NCBI GenBank assembly: GCA_963738545.1
Contig: CAVTXA010000007.1
Location: 1,178,001-1,242,000, forward strand
Length of the DNA: 64,000 bases
Origin: Bog-756 sp963738545
Lineage (GTDB): Bacteria > Actinomycetota > Acidimicrobiia > Acidimicrobiales > RAAP-2
Direction of reading: 5' to 3'
Positions 24,836-33,252 of the stretch are shown piece after piece. A model generated the notes under the pieces. The model made no database searches. It saw only the letters and a list, made by a program, of their open reading frames with translations, and had not been told where the DNA came from. The number at the start of each line of letters is the position of its first letter. Position 1 is the stretch's first letter. The position numbers and the translations under genes are program-made.

Positions 24836-24866
24836 AGGCTGACGGCGACGGACTCGCCGTCAGCCT
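24836..24866. terminator. Perfect 13-bp stem hairpin, bidirectional terminator
   Basis: AGGCTGACGGCGA and its exact complement TCGCCGTCAGCCT are separated by CGGAC. It lies 23 bases past the thiolase stop and between convergent genes, so it could serve both. No T-run, as expected in a GC-rich genome. It is the longest perfect hairpin I noticed between genes in the window. Confidence 0.65.
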
Positions 24867-24947
24867 GATCCCGGACCGGGGCCGAAGCCACCGCCTGGCA
24901 GTGAGAAAGGCAAGGAGCGGTGAGACCGGCAGGGCCTCGCGCTGGCC

Positions 24948-25892
24948 CTAGTGGCCGACCTCGTCCAGTACACCGAACATGACGCCGGTGAGCTTCTCGG
25001 ACTCCCCCCACAGCCGCCGGGCCACGTCCGGGTCCTTGGCCGCCTTCACGAACGACACCTCTTTCGGAGCCCCCCGCTGGGCCATGAAGCCACCCGGGCC
25101 GAAGTAGCGGCCACCGGACACACCCGGGGCCGTGGCCGCGTACAGGCTGGGCAGCGCGCCACCGGCCGCCGACTGTCCGAAGATCCGGTTCCCGACGTCG
25201 GTCAGCCGCTCCATCAGGCTCGACCCGCTCATCTGGGGCCCGACGGACTGCAGGTTCGTGGCGGCGTAGCCCGGATGGGCCGCCACGCTGATCAGGTCGA
25301 CGCCGTGGCGGGAGGCCCGCCGGTCGAGCTCCAGGGCGAACAGCTGGTTGGCCAACTTGGCCTGGGAGTACGCCGACCACTTGCCGTACTTGGCCGTGCC
25401 TTGCAGGTCGTCGAAGCGGATCCGCCCCATCTGGGCCACCGCACTGCTCACCGTGACCACCCGGGCGCCGGGACGGGCCAGCAGGCTGTCGAGCAGGTGG
25501 GCCGTGAGGGCGAAATGGCCGAGGTGGTTGGTTCCGAACTGCATCTCGAAGCCGTCGGCCGTCTCCCGGCGGGGGATGGCCATCACCCCGGCGTTGTTGA
25601 GCAGGATGTCCAGGCCGTCGTGACCATTCTCGAAGCCTGCAGCAAAGCCGGCCACCGAGTCCAGGTCGGCCAGATCCAGCGGAGACAGGCTGATGGTGGC
25701 ATCCGGTACGGCCAGGCGGATGCGGTCGAGGGCGTCGGCCCCCTTGCCCTGGTCGCGACAGGCCAGCACCACGTCGGCGCCGGCCCGGGCCAAAGCCAGG
25801 GCCGACTCGAACCCGAGGCCGCTGTTGGCCCCGGTGACGACGGCGATGCGGCCGGTGAGGTCAGGGATGTCGTCGGTGGTCCACGCAGGCAT
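24948..25892 (-). CDS. SDR-family oxidoreductase (retinol dehydrogenase/WW-oxidoreductase-like)
   Basis: A 314-residue NAD(P)-dependent short-chain dehydrogenase. The cofactor motif is VVTGANSGLGFESALALARA (TGxxxGxG at about residues 21-28), then NNAGVM, the catalytic Ser in VTVSSAVAQ, and YSQAKLANQLF (Y-x3-K). The C-terminal region with YAATAPGVSGGRYFGPGGF is typical of the oxidoreductase group acting on lipophilic alcohols or ketones. The ATG at 25892 (MPAWTTDDIPDL) has AAGG eight bases upstream; a GTG three codons earlier is possible. The substrate cannot be inferred. It is convergent with thiolase and divergent from the aldo-keto reductase. Confidence 0.88.
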   Translation of the reverse strand: MPAWTTDDIPDLTGRIAVVTGANSGLGFESALALARAGADVVLACRDQGKGADALDRIRLAVPDATISLSPLDLADLDSVAGFAAGFENGHDGLDILLNNAGVMAIPRRETADGFEMQFGTNHLGHFALTAHLLDSLLARPGARVVTVSSAVAQMGRIRFDDLQGTAKYGKWSAYSQAKLANQLFALELDRRASRHGVDLISVAAHPGYAATNLQSVGPQMSGSSLMERLTDVGNRIFGQSAAGGALPSLYAATAPGVSGGRYFGPGGFMAQRGAPKEVSFVKAAKDPDVARRLWGESEKLTGVMFGVLDEVGH

Positions 25893-25951
25893 GCCCTGCA
25901 CCTTAGGTGGATCACCAGGACTCGGCCTCCCGCGTGCTCTACCGTGACGCC

Positions 25952-26938
25952 ATGACCTACCGAGCCGTCGACACCCGCTACGACACCATGGCCTACCGCC
26001 GGTGCGGACGCAGCGGGATCACCCTCCCGCTGGTCTCCCTCGGCGTATGGCACAACTTCGGCGACGCCCGGCCCGCCGACGAGATCGAGGCCATGCTCAC
26101 CCGGGCCTTCGACCTCGGCATCACCCATTTCGACCTGGCCAACAACTACGGACCCCCCTACGGCTCCGCCGAGACCAATGTGGGCAAGGTGCTCCGCGGC
26201 GCCCTCGCCCCCTACCGTGACGAGCTCATCCTCTCCACCAAAGCAGGCTGGGACATGTGGCCCGGCCCCTACGGCGACGGGGGCTCCCGGAAGTACCTGC
26301 TGGCCAGCCTCGACGCCAGCCTGGCCCGCATGGGCGTCGAGTACGTCGACATCTTCTACTCGCACCGGTTCGACCCTGACACCCCGTTGGAGGAGACCAT
26401 GGGGGCACTGGACAGCGCCGTGCGCCAGGGCAAGGCCCTCTATGTCGGCATCTCCTCCTACCCGCCGGAACAGACGGCCGAGGCGGCCAGGATCCTGGGC
26501 ACCATGGGCACGCCCCTCCTCATCCACCAGCCGCCCTACTCCATGTTCAACCGGTGGATCGAGCACGGTCTGCTCGACACGTTCGGCCAGCTCGAGGTGG
26601 GATGCATCGTCTTCTCGCCCCTGGCCCAGGGCCTGCTCACCGACCGGTACCTCGAGGGCATCCCCGAGGGCTCCCGGGCCAGCCGCGGGGACAGCCTGGA
26701 CCCGGCGTTCGTCACCGACGCGCTCCGCGAGCGGGTGCGCGCCCTCGATGCCATCGCCCGCCAACGGGGCCAGTCCCTGGCCCAGATGGCGCTGGCCTGG
26801 ACGGTCCGGGATCCCCGGGTCACCTCGACCCTCATCGGGGCCAGCAGCCTCGAACAGCTGGAGCAGAACGTGGCCACGCTGGACACGCTGGGCTTCACCG
26901 ATGAGGAGCTGGTCGCCATCGACGCCGTCCTCTCCTGA
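25952..26938 (+). CDS. Aldo/keto reductase (YghZ/MgrA-like)
   Basis: A 328-residue NADPH-dependent reductase with a TIM-barrel fold. Features: GITHFDLANNYGPPYGSAET with catalytic Asp and Tyr (about residues 52-71), STKAGWDMWPGPYGDGGSRK (catalytic Lys and an extended loop typical of the YghZ group), YVDIFYSHRFDP (catalytic His), FSPLAQGLLTDRYL and the C-terminal STLIGASSLEQLEQN for NADPH binding. The E. coli homologue reduces glyceraldehyde-3-phosphate and methylglyoxal. The start was set at ATG 25952, as the conserved part begins soon after. It stands alone. Confidence 0.9.
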   Translation: MTYRAVDTRYDTMAYRRCGRSGITLPLVSLGVWHNFGDARPADEIEAMLTRAFDLGITHFDLANNYGPPYGSAETNVGKVLRGALAPYRDELILSTKAGWDMWPGPYGDGGSRKYLLASLDASLARMGVEYVDIFYSHRFDPDTPLEETMGALDSAVRQGKALYVGISSYPPEQTAEAARILGTMGTPLLIHQPPYSMFNRWIEHGLLDTFGQLEVGCIVFSPLAQGLLTDRYLEGIPEGSRASRGDSLDPAFVTDALRERVRALDAIARQRGQSLAQMALAWTVRDPRVTSTLIGASSLEQLEQNVATLDTLGFTDEELVAIDAVLS

Positions 26939-26986
26939 GGGCCGGGCGCCCAGGTCCTCAGGAGGGTCGGCTGCCCGACCGGTGAC

Positions 26987-28459
26987 TCAGGCTCGAGCGG
27001 CGCGGCGGGGACGGGACCGGCTGAGCCGGTAGTGCCAGAGTGGGAAGAGGCGGGTGCGGAGCCAGTACCGACCACCGCTGAAGGGGAGCTGGGTCACGAC
27101 CTTGCCCGACGCCGTCGTGAAGTAGTTGGTGCAGCCGGCCAGCCACACCGTGCCCTCCATGGCGGCCTGGATGCGTCGGTTGTACCTCGCCATCACCCGG
27201 CGACGCACGTCGACGGCTCCGATCCCCAGCCGCCGCATGGTCGACAGGGCGGCCATGACGTAGTGGCTCTGGGCCTCGTGGAAGAAGAGGATGGAGTTCA
27301 CGCCGTTGGTGTTCGGGCCGTAGAGCATGAAGAAGTTGGGGTAGCCCGCCACCGACAGGCCCAGATAGGCCTCGGCCCCGTCCTTCCAGGTGTCGCGGAG
27401 GTGGCGTCCGTCCCGGCCGACGACATCCACCGTGGTCAGGAATTCGTTGGCCACGAAGCCCGTCCCGTAGATGATGGTGTCGACCCGGTGGTGCTCGCCG
27501 TCCGCGGTGACCACGCCGGCCTCGGTGATCTCGGTGATGGGCTCGGTCACCACCCGGACATTCGGTCGGGTGAGGGCCGGGTACCAGGCACGGGACATGA
27601 GTGGCCGCTTGCACCCCACCGGGTAGTCCGGGGTGAGGGCGGCGGCGAGTACCGGGTCCTCGACCTTGCGGTGCAGGTAGGAGCGGGCCAGCTCGGTCTG
27701 CATGGTGGTCAGCTCGGAATCGGCCCGGAAGTCGGCCCGTTGATAGGTCATCCAGATCTGCCAGCGGTGCCGGCGGGCGGCCAGCGGCACCCGGGCGAAG
27801 CGGCGCTGCTGATCGGCCGAGTAGGGCCCCTCGTGACGCGGGGTGATCCAGATGGGGGTGCGCTGGAAGACGGTGAGGTGCTCAACCTCGGGGGCGATGG
27901 CCGGCACGTACTGGACCGCACTGGCACCGGTCCCGATCGAAGCCACGCGTTCGCCGGCCACCGGGCGGGAGTGGTCCCACCGGGAGGAGTGGAAGGTTCG
28001 GCCGGCGAAACGCTCGACTCCTGGGAAGTCGGGGACATGGGGCACATTGAGCATGCCCAGTCCGCTCACCACCACGTCGGCGCAACACTGCTCCCCGGTG
28101 GCCATGGTCAGAGTCCAGGCCAGCGACGATTCGTCCCACCGCGCCTCGACGACCCGGGTCGCGGTCCGGACGTGGGGACGCACCCCGAAGCGGTCGGTGC
28201 ACGCCTCCAGGTAGGCCAGGATCTCCGGTTGCCCGGCGTAGGTCCGGCTCCACCACGGATTGGGTGCGAACGAGAAGGAGTACAGGTGGGAGGGGACGTC
28301 GCAGGCGGCACCGGGATAGGTGTTGTCCCGCCACGTCCCCCCGACCCCGTCGGACTGCTCGTAGATGGTGAAGTCGTAGCCAGCCCGCTTCAGGCGGATG
28401 CCCATGGCGATACCCCCGGCCCCCGCTCCGAGGATGGCCACTGTCGGCTTGGCGTTCAC
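26987..28459 (-). CDS. Flavin-containing (Baeyer-Villiger-type) monooxygenase
   Basis: A 490-residue FAD/NADPH monooxygenase. The FAD Rossmann motif is VAILGAGAGGIAMGIRLKRA at the N-terminus, then GGTWRDNTYPGAACDVPSHL. The fingerprint FAGRTFHSSRWDH (F-x-G-x3-H-x3-W-D, about residues 150-162) matches the Baeyer-Villiger signature, and the NADPH Rossmann ASIGTGASAVQ lies just after it. VDTIIYGTGF closes the FAD domain. It inserts oxygen into ketones or N/S centres; the substrate is unknown. It starts at a GTG 10 bases after the VOC stop, so the two genes form one unit. Confidence 0.9.
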   Translation of the reverse strand: MNAKPTVAILGAGAGGIAMGIRLKRAGYDFTIYEQSDGVGGTWRDNTYPGAACDVPSHLYSFSFAPNPWWSRTYAGQPEILAYLEACTDRFGVRPHVRTATRVVEARWDESSLAWTLTMATGEQCCADVVVSGLGMLNVPHVPDFPGVERFAGRTFHSSRWDHSRPVAGERVASIGTGASAVQYVPAIAPEVEHLTVFQRTPIWITPRHEGPYSADQQRRFARVPLAARRHRWQIWMTYQRADFRADSELTTMQTELARSYLHRKVEDPVLAAALTPDYPVGCKRPLMSRAWYPALTRPNVRVVTEPITEITEAGVVTADGEHHRVDTIIYGTGFVANEFLTTVDVVGRDGRHLRDTWKDGAEAYLGLSVAGYPNFFMLYGPNTNGVNSILFFHEAQSHYVMAALSTMRRLGIGAVDVRRRVMARYNRRIQAAMEGTVWLAGCTNYFTTASGKVVTQLPFSGGRYWLRTRLFPLWHYRLSRSRPRRAARA

Positions 28460-28469
28460 GGCCTGCCGT

Positions 28470-28922
28470 TCATCCCGGGGTGAGCCGCTCGAGATTGGTC
28501 GAGGCGCCGGAGTCCACCAGCTCCACCGCCACCCCGTCGGGGTCCCGGACGACGGCCATGGCGATCCCCGAGACCACGATCCGACGGGGCCTCCCCCCGA
28601 GACCCAGGGAGGCCAGCCGCTCGAGCGCCGTCTCGACGTCGGTCATGACCGACACCAGGAGCAGTCCGGCCCGGGGTGGTCCCGGCTCCACGGCGGCGGG
28701 CACATCTCCCAGGTCGACCAGCTCGACGATGCCACCGTCCGGGCTGGCTGGGTCACCCAGGAACACGGCCCGCAGCGCATCGGTGGGGGCCCCGAGCAAC
28801 GTGGGCCAGTCGCCCCGGAAGCGCTCGTCCATCAACACGGTGAAGCCCAGACCGTCGCGCCAGAACCGCAGGCTCTCCTCGACATCGGTCACACAGACAG
28901 CCGAATGGTGCACCACGGACAC
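28470..28922 (-). CDS. VOC-superfamily (glyoxalase/bleomycin resistance/dioxygenase) protein
   Basis: A 150-residue protein made of two beta-alpha-beta-beta-beta modules. The first begins VVHHSAVCVTDVEESLRFWR (metal His and the usual D-x-E-x-S-x-x-F-W/Y helix), the second near LLLVSVMTDVETALERLASL and ends VRDPDGVAVELVDS, where the Glu is the usual metal ligand. Could be a lyase, dioxygenase or binding protein. GTG start at 28922 with GGGGAGGTGG before it. It precedes the monooxygenase by 10 bases, so it may process the same compound. Confidence 0.82.
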   Translation of the reverse strand: MSVVHHSAVCVTDVEESLRFWRDGLGFTVLMDERFRGDWPTLLGAPTDALRAVFLGDPASPDGGIVELVDLGDVPAAVEPGPPRAGLLLVSVMTDVETALERLASLGLGGRPRRIVVSGIAMAVVRDPDGVAVELVDSGASTNLERLTPG

Positions 28923-29045
28923 CGCTCCACCTCCCCAGCCCCTCTCGCTCGGTCACGGCCCATAAGGTTCTACTCGACAGGTCGACCCGGCAGGTACGAA
29001 GGAGGCAGGACCCATGAGACGACGAGGACCGCTGGCGTCGTGAGC

Positions 29046-29816
29046 ATGGATGGTTCCAGGGTGGTCGGGTCCGGCGGGCCCGGGGTGGTGGTCGGGTCCG
29101 GCGGGCCCGCGGTGGTGGTCGGGGGCGCTTCGGGCATCGGTGCGGCGGTGGCGGCGCGCTACCGGGCCGCCGGCGTGGAGGTGGTGGTCTGGGACCGGAC
29201 CCCGGGCAGCGACGACATCGAGTGCGACATCACCGATCCCGTCCAGGTCGACGCGGCCGCCCGAGTCACGATCGAGCGGGCCGGCGTGCCCACCGAGGTG
29301 ACGGTGACCGCCGGCATCGGCCACAGCGGACTGCTCGCCGAGGTCGACCCCTCGGCGTGGGACGAGGTGATGGGGATCAACGCCAAGGGGGTGTGGTTGG
29401 CCATGCGGGCCCTGGCCGGCGAGATGGTCGCGGCGGGTGGCGGATCGGTCGTGGCCGTCAGCAGTGTGAGCGCCCATCTGGTCGACGCCACCATGGGCCT
29501 CTACTGTGCGTCCAAGGCAGCCCTGGACATGGTGGTCAAGGTCGCTGCCGTTGAGTGGTCCCCGTCGGTGCGGGTCAACGCGGTGGCCCCGGGGGTCACC
29601 GACACCCCGATGCTGGGTCCAGCGCCTCGGGACGGCTCGTGGCTCACCGGCGTCTCCGACCGAACCGCACTCGGACGTCTGGGCCGACCGGATGACGTCG
29701 CCGAGGCCGTGCTGGCCGTCCACGGCATGCACTGGGTGACCGGTCAGATCATCGAGTGCGACGGCGGACTGTCTCTGCACAGTCCGATCGACCCGACTGG
29801 TCGGCACCGAGACTGA
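29046..29816 (+). CDS. SDR-family oxidoreductase with duplicated N-terminal segment
   Basis: A 256-residue short-chain dehydrogenase. Cofactor motif VVVGGASGIGAAVAARY, D-I-T-D for the adenine side, VAVSSVSAH (Ser), LYCASKAALDMVV (Y-x3-K) and APGVTDTPM. The end TGQIIECDGG is typical of 3-ketoacyl/alcohol dehydrogenase-type SDRs. Odd feature: before the real Gly-rich loop the protein carries two copies of a VVGSGGP-type nonapeptide encoded by a 27-bp tandem duplication, so the N-terminus is about 18 residues longer than usual. The ATG at 29046 is used; a GTG two codons earlier is possible. It stands between convergent and divergent neighbours with no clear operon. Confidence 0.85.
   Translation: MDGSRVVGSGGPGVVVGSGGPAVVVGGASGIGAAVAARYRAAGVEVVVWDRTPGSDDIECDITDPVQVDAAARVTIERAGVPTEVTVTAGIGHSGLLAEVDPSAWDEVMGINAKGVWLAMRALAGEMVAAGGGSVVAVSSVSAHLVDATMGLYCASKAALDMVVKVAAVEWSPSVRVNAVAPGVTDTPMLGPAPRDGSWLTGVSDRTALGRLGRPDDVAEAVLAVHGMHWVTGQIIECDGGLSLHSPIDPTGRHRD
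29061..29123 (+). repeat. 27-bp in-frame tandem duplication at SDR N-terminus
   Basis: Two 27-bp units (29061-29087 and 29088-29114) differ at only one base, and a third partial unit of 9 bp (29115-29123) starts the true dinucleotide-binding loop. The nine-residue unit is encoded in frame, consistent with recent slippage-mediated duplication of the loop region. Confidence 0.75.
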
Positions 29817-29831
29817 GCCGACCCGTCGGGA

Positions 29832-31865
29832 TCACCCACCCCCGCCGGGGACACGGGGCACGGCGAGGCCCCGGTAGCCGGAGGGCGGTTGGTCGTCGGG
29901 ACAGGCGCCGGGCGGGTCGTCGTAACGGGGGTCCTGCGTCCACGACCCGAACTCCCATCCGGCCTTCGGGGCCGCCAGTCCGAGCAGCGGAGTGAGCTCC
30001 TGGGTCACCAGCGCCCCGAACTGGGCCGCGCCATACGGGCACATGTGGGTGTTGTCGAGCTTTCGGGCCCGGACCCACGTCCCCGACGGCGTCCGCATCC
30101 AGGTCAGGAACCTCCCGTGGGGTGCGAACAGCTGCTGGGTGCTCAAGAACTCGGCCCGGCCGGGGAACGCCGCCACCGCCTGCCGGGCGGCATCGTCCCA
30201 GGCGTCGGTGACCTCGGTCTGCTTCAGCCAGGCCGCCTGCCGGGCGGCGGCGTCGGTGATGGAGTCCGTGGGCCCCTGTTGGGGGAATTGCAGGAGGACC
30301 ACCAGTCCCACACCGTCGGGGGGCGCAAGCTGGGCGGCGATGAAGCGCTCCAGCAGGGCTCGGTAGGCGGTGGGATCGGCCTCGGCCTCCGGGTCGTCCC
30401 AAGACCATGTCCCGATGGCGATCTGGGGTCGGGACTGGGCCAGGGTCTGGCTGACGTCGACGGGCCACGTCTGATCGGTGGTCAACCCCCAACCGGGGAA
30501 GGCGTTGTCGACCACGATCGATGCGTCCCCGGTGGCCTGCAGGGCGGCGGTGATCCCGGGCGAACTGTCCACCATCACGCTGTCACCGAAGATCCAGACC
30601 CGGTAGGGCTGACCCGGCACGCTCGGCGTGAGGACGGGCCGGGACCTGGCCACGGTGCCGGCGGTCACCGTCGGCGACAAGGCCACCTCACCCGAGGTGG
30701 CCTTCGGGGGTCCGACGGTGCCGAGCACGATCACCAACGCGGTCACCACCACCCCGCCGGCGGCGAAGCCGACCGTCGGGATGTGGAGACGCCGGTGGAG
30801 CGCGGCCCAGTCGGCATGACGCAGGGGTCGTTCGACGAGGTAGTAGCTGGCACAGGACAGGGCCACCATGGCGACGAGGCGGGATACCAGCAGCGGCCAG
30901 CCCGACCATCCCGTGGCCGTGGGTGTCATCAGCACGATCACCGGCCAGTGCCACAGGTACAGGCTGTAGGAGATGAGTCCGATCCACCGGAGGGGGCCAA
31001 GGGCCAGCACCCTCCCGCCCACACCGCTCGGTGCCCGCAGCCCCCCCACGATGACCAGTGCCGCGCACCCGGCGATGGCCACCAGGCCGCCGTCCCAGAT
31101 CCACCCGGGCGGGCCGCCGGCCCGGGAGGCGCCGAGGGCGACCCCGGCCAGCCCGACCAGGGTGAGGACCGACCACAGGCGGGGCCGCGCCGTCGTCGAT
31201 CCGGGCGGCCACACCATGGCCGCCGCTCCGCCAAGGAGGAGCTCCCAGGCCCGGGTGTCGGTGCCCAGGTAGGCACGGTTGGGCCCGAGGAGGTGGGCGG
31301 CCACACCCATCCAGATGGCCGAGGCCACGCCGAGCACCACGGTGAGGATGAGGAGCGGCCGGTCCGGTGACCCCTTCCGGCGCGCCCGTGAGCCGGCGGT
31401 GACCCCGAGGATGACCAGGGGCCAGACCAGGTAGTACTGCTCCTCGATGGCCAGGGACCAGGTCTGCTGGAGCGGGTTCACCGAGAGGAACTGGGCGAAG
31501 TAGCCGTGCCCGGCGACGATCTGCTGCCAGTTGGCCACGTAGAACAAGGTGGCCAGGGCCGGGGCCCGGAGTTGGGCGGGAACGAGGCCCGTCCCACCGG
31601 CCCAGGCGTAGACCGACAACACGACCAAGAGGAGGAGCACCGCGGGCAGCAGTCGCTTGGCCCGGCGGCCCCAGAAGGTGGCCAGACTCCCCGGCGGACG
31701 GTCTCCGGCCAGCAGGATGCTCGTGATCAGGTAGCCCGAGAGGACGAAGAAGAGGTCGACCCCCACCCATCCCCCCCGGAGGTAGCCGAGGTGGTACGCC
31801 ACCACCGCGGCGATGGCGAGGGCGCGGACGCCGTCGAACTGGGGGACATACCGGCGGAGGGCCAA
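29832..31865 (-). CDS. OafA/YrhL-type membrane O-acyltransferase with C-terminal SGNH-like domain
   Basis: A 677-residue protein. The acyltransferase-3 domain (about 1-370) starts RRYVPQFDGVRALAIAAVVA and has GVDLFFVLSGYLITSILL, about ten membrane helices and EEQYYLVWPL. It is followed by a short linker and an extracytoplasmic SGNH-hydrolase-like domain (about 430-660: VWIFGDSVMVDSSPGI with catalytic-type Ser, and a late NTHMCPYGAAQFG segment with the His). Such proteins O-acetylate cell-wall or surface glycans; the SGNH domain completes transfer. The start appears to be TTG at 31865; no better codon is visible upstream. It stands alone. Confidence 0.85.
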   Translation of the reverse strand: MALRRYVPQFDGVRALAIAAVVAYHLGYLRGGWVGVDLFFVLSGYLITSILLAGDRPPGSLATFWGRRAKRLLPAVLLLLVVLSVYAWAGGTGLVPAQLRAPALATLFYVANWQQIVAGHGYFAQFLSVNPLQQTWSLAIEEQYYLVWPLVILGVTAGSRARRKGSPDRPLLILTVVLGVASAIWMGVAAHLLGPNRAYLGTDTRAWELLLGGAAAMVWPPGSTTARPRLWSVLTLVGLAGVALGASRAGGPPGWIWDGGLVAIAGCAALVIVGGLRAPSGVGGRVLALGPLRWIGLISYSLYLWHWPVIVLMTPTATGWSGWPLLVSRLVAMVALSCASYYLVERPLRHADWAALHRRLHIPTVGFAAGGVVVTALVIVLGTVGPPKATSGEVALSPTVTAGTVARSRPVLTPSVPGQPYRVWIFGDSVMVDSSPGITAALQATGDASIVVDNAFPGWGLTTDQTWPVDVSQTLAQSRPQIAIGTWSWDDPEAEADPTAYRALLERFIAAQLAPPDGVGLVVLLQFPQQGPTDSITDAAARQAAWLKQTEVTDAWDDAARQAVAAFPGRAEFLSTQQLFAPHGRFLTWMRTPSGTWVRARKLDNTHMCPYGAAQFGALVTQELTPLLGLAAPKAGWEFGSWTQDPRYDDPPGACPDDQPPSGYRGLAVPRVPGGGG

Positions 31866-32023
31866 GGGCCATCCAGCTTCGCGCCGGTCGGCCGACCGTG
31901 GCGAGTGCCCCGCTCCGATGGCCAGTCGGCTTGGAGCTCAGCGTGCGGACCGACCGCACCTGCGGGCGCCGCTCGTCGGGGTGATGGAGGGTTGCTCTCC
32001 GGTCCCGTGGCCGCTCCGTCGGC

Positions 32024-33199
32024 TCAGGTGGGGCCGGAGCTGTCCCCGGCCGAGTAGGAGTGGGCCCCGGTGCCGGCCAGGTGGCCCCCGTCGACGATCA
32101 GGTACTCGTCCCGGATCGGCGTGCCGGCGAAGAAGCACTCGAGGATCTCCCGGGTGCCGGCGGCGTAGCGGGCCTGGGCCGACAGCGAGGTCCCCGAGAT
32201 GTGCGGCGTCATGCCCTCGTGGGGCATGGTCCGCCACGGATGGTCGGCCGGAGCGGGCTGGGGATACCAGACGTCCCCGGCGTAGCCGGCCAGCTGGCCG
32301 CTCTCGAGGGCCCGCACCACGGCGTCCCGGTCGCAGATCTTGCCCCGGGCCGTGTTGACCAGGTAGGCCCCCCGCTTCATGCGGGCGAACATGGCGTCGT
32401 CGAAGAGGTGCTCGGTCTCGGGGTGGAGCGGGGCGTTGATGGTGACCACGTCGCACACCGGCACCAGGGAGGCGGCGTCGGGGTGGAAGGTCAGGTGGTA
32501 CTGCTCTTCCACCTCGGCGGGGAGGCGGTGACGGTCGGTGTAGTGGAGCTCGACGTCGAAGGGGGCCAGCCGCTTGAGCACGGCCAGGCCGATCCGGCCG
32601 GCGGCCACGGTGCCCACCACCATGCCCTCGAGGTCGTAGGACCGCTCCACGCAGTCGGCGATGTTCCAACCCTCCTTGACCACCCAGTCGTGGGAGGGGA
32701 GGTAGTTCCGCACCAGACCCAGGATCATCATGACCACGTGCTCGGACACCGAGATGCTGTTCGAGTACGTGACCTCGGCCACGGTGATGCCCGCGGCGAT
32801 GGCCGCGTCGAGGTCCACGTGGTCCGAGCCGATGCCGGCGGTGAGGGCCAGCTTCAACTTGGGGGCCTTGGCGATGCGCTCGGCCGTGAGGTAGGCCGGC
32901 CAGAAGGGCTGGGAGATGACCACGTCGGCTCCGGGCAGCTCCCGCTCGAAGACCGAGTCCGGTCCCTCCTTGTCCGACGTCACCACCAGGGTGTGTCCCG
33001 CCGCCTCGAGGTAGGACCGGAGCCCGAGGGCACCCGAGACCGAGCCCAGCAGCTCCCCGGGCGTGAAATCGATGGCCGAGGGCGACGGCACGGTCTGGCC
33101 GCCGGGGTAGTGGTCGATGACCGGGAGGTCATCCCGGGCGTAGGTGGTCGGGTACCCGGTCACCGGGTCGTCATAGAGCACACACAGGATCGTGGCCAT
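32024..33199 (-). CDS. fdh: NAD-dependent formate dehydrogenase
   Basis: Oxidises formate to CO2 with NAD+, metal-free D-2-hydroxyacid dehydrogenase fold, 391 residues. Key residues align almost one-to-one with the well-studied Pseudomonas enzyme: Asn147 in SNSIS, Asp222-Arg223 in HYTDRH (NAD specificity), Arg285 in VNTARGK and His333 in TPHISGTSLSAQ. The extended N-terminus (ILCVLYDDPVTGYPTTYARD) is typical for FDH and separates it from other family members. ATG at 33199 with AAGGAGG upstream. It follows the aldehyde dehydrogenase by 53 bases, so both are probably driven from the operator at 34757. It completes the C1 route that starts with mscR at 49833. Confidence 0.95.
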   Translation of the reverse strand: MATILCVLYDDPVTGYPTTYARDDLPVIDHYPGGQTVPSPSAIDFTPGELLGSVSGALGLRSYLEAAGHTLVVTSDKEGPDSVFERELPGADVVISQPFWPAYLTAERIAKAPKLKLALTAGIGSDHVDLDAAIAAGITVAEVTYSNSISVSEHVVMMILGLVRNYLPSHDWVVKEGWNIADCVERSYDLEGMVVGTVAAGRIGLAVLKRLAPFDVELHYTDRHRLPAEVEEQYHLTFHPDAASLVPVCDVVTINAPLHPETEHLFDDAMFARMKRGAYLVNTARGKICDRDAVVRALESGQLAGYAGDVWYPQPAPADHPWRTMPHEGMTPHISGTSLSAQARYAAGTREILECFFAGTPIRDEYLIVDGGHLAGTGAHSYSAGDSSGPT

Positions 33200-33209
33200 C
33201 AGGGGCCTC

Positions 33210-33232
33210 CTTACTGGTCTCGCTTACTGGTC
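33210..33232 (-). repeat. 10-bp direct repeat in the ALDH-FDH gap
   Basis: CTTACTGGTC occurs at 33210-33219 and 33223-33232 on the plus strand. It lies between the aldehyde dehydrogenase stop and the formate dehydrogenase start, beside the FDH ribosome binding site. A role is not evident. Confidence 0.4.
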
Positions 33233-33252
33233 CAGGATTGCATCGGATCTGG

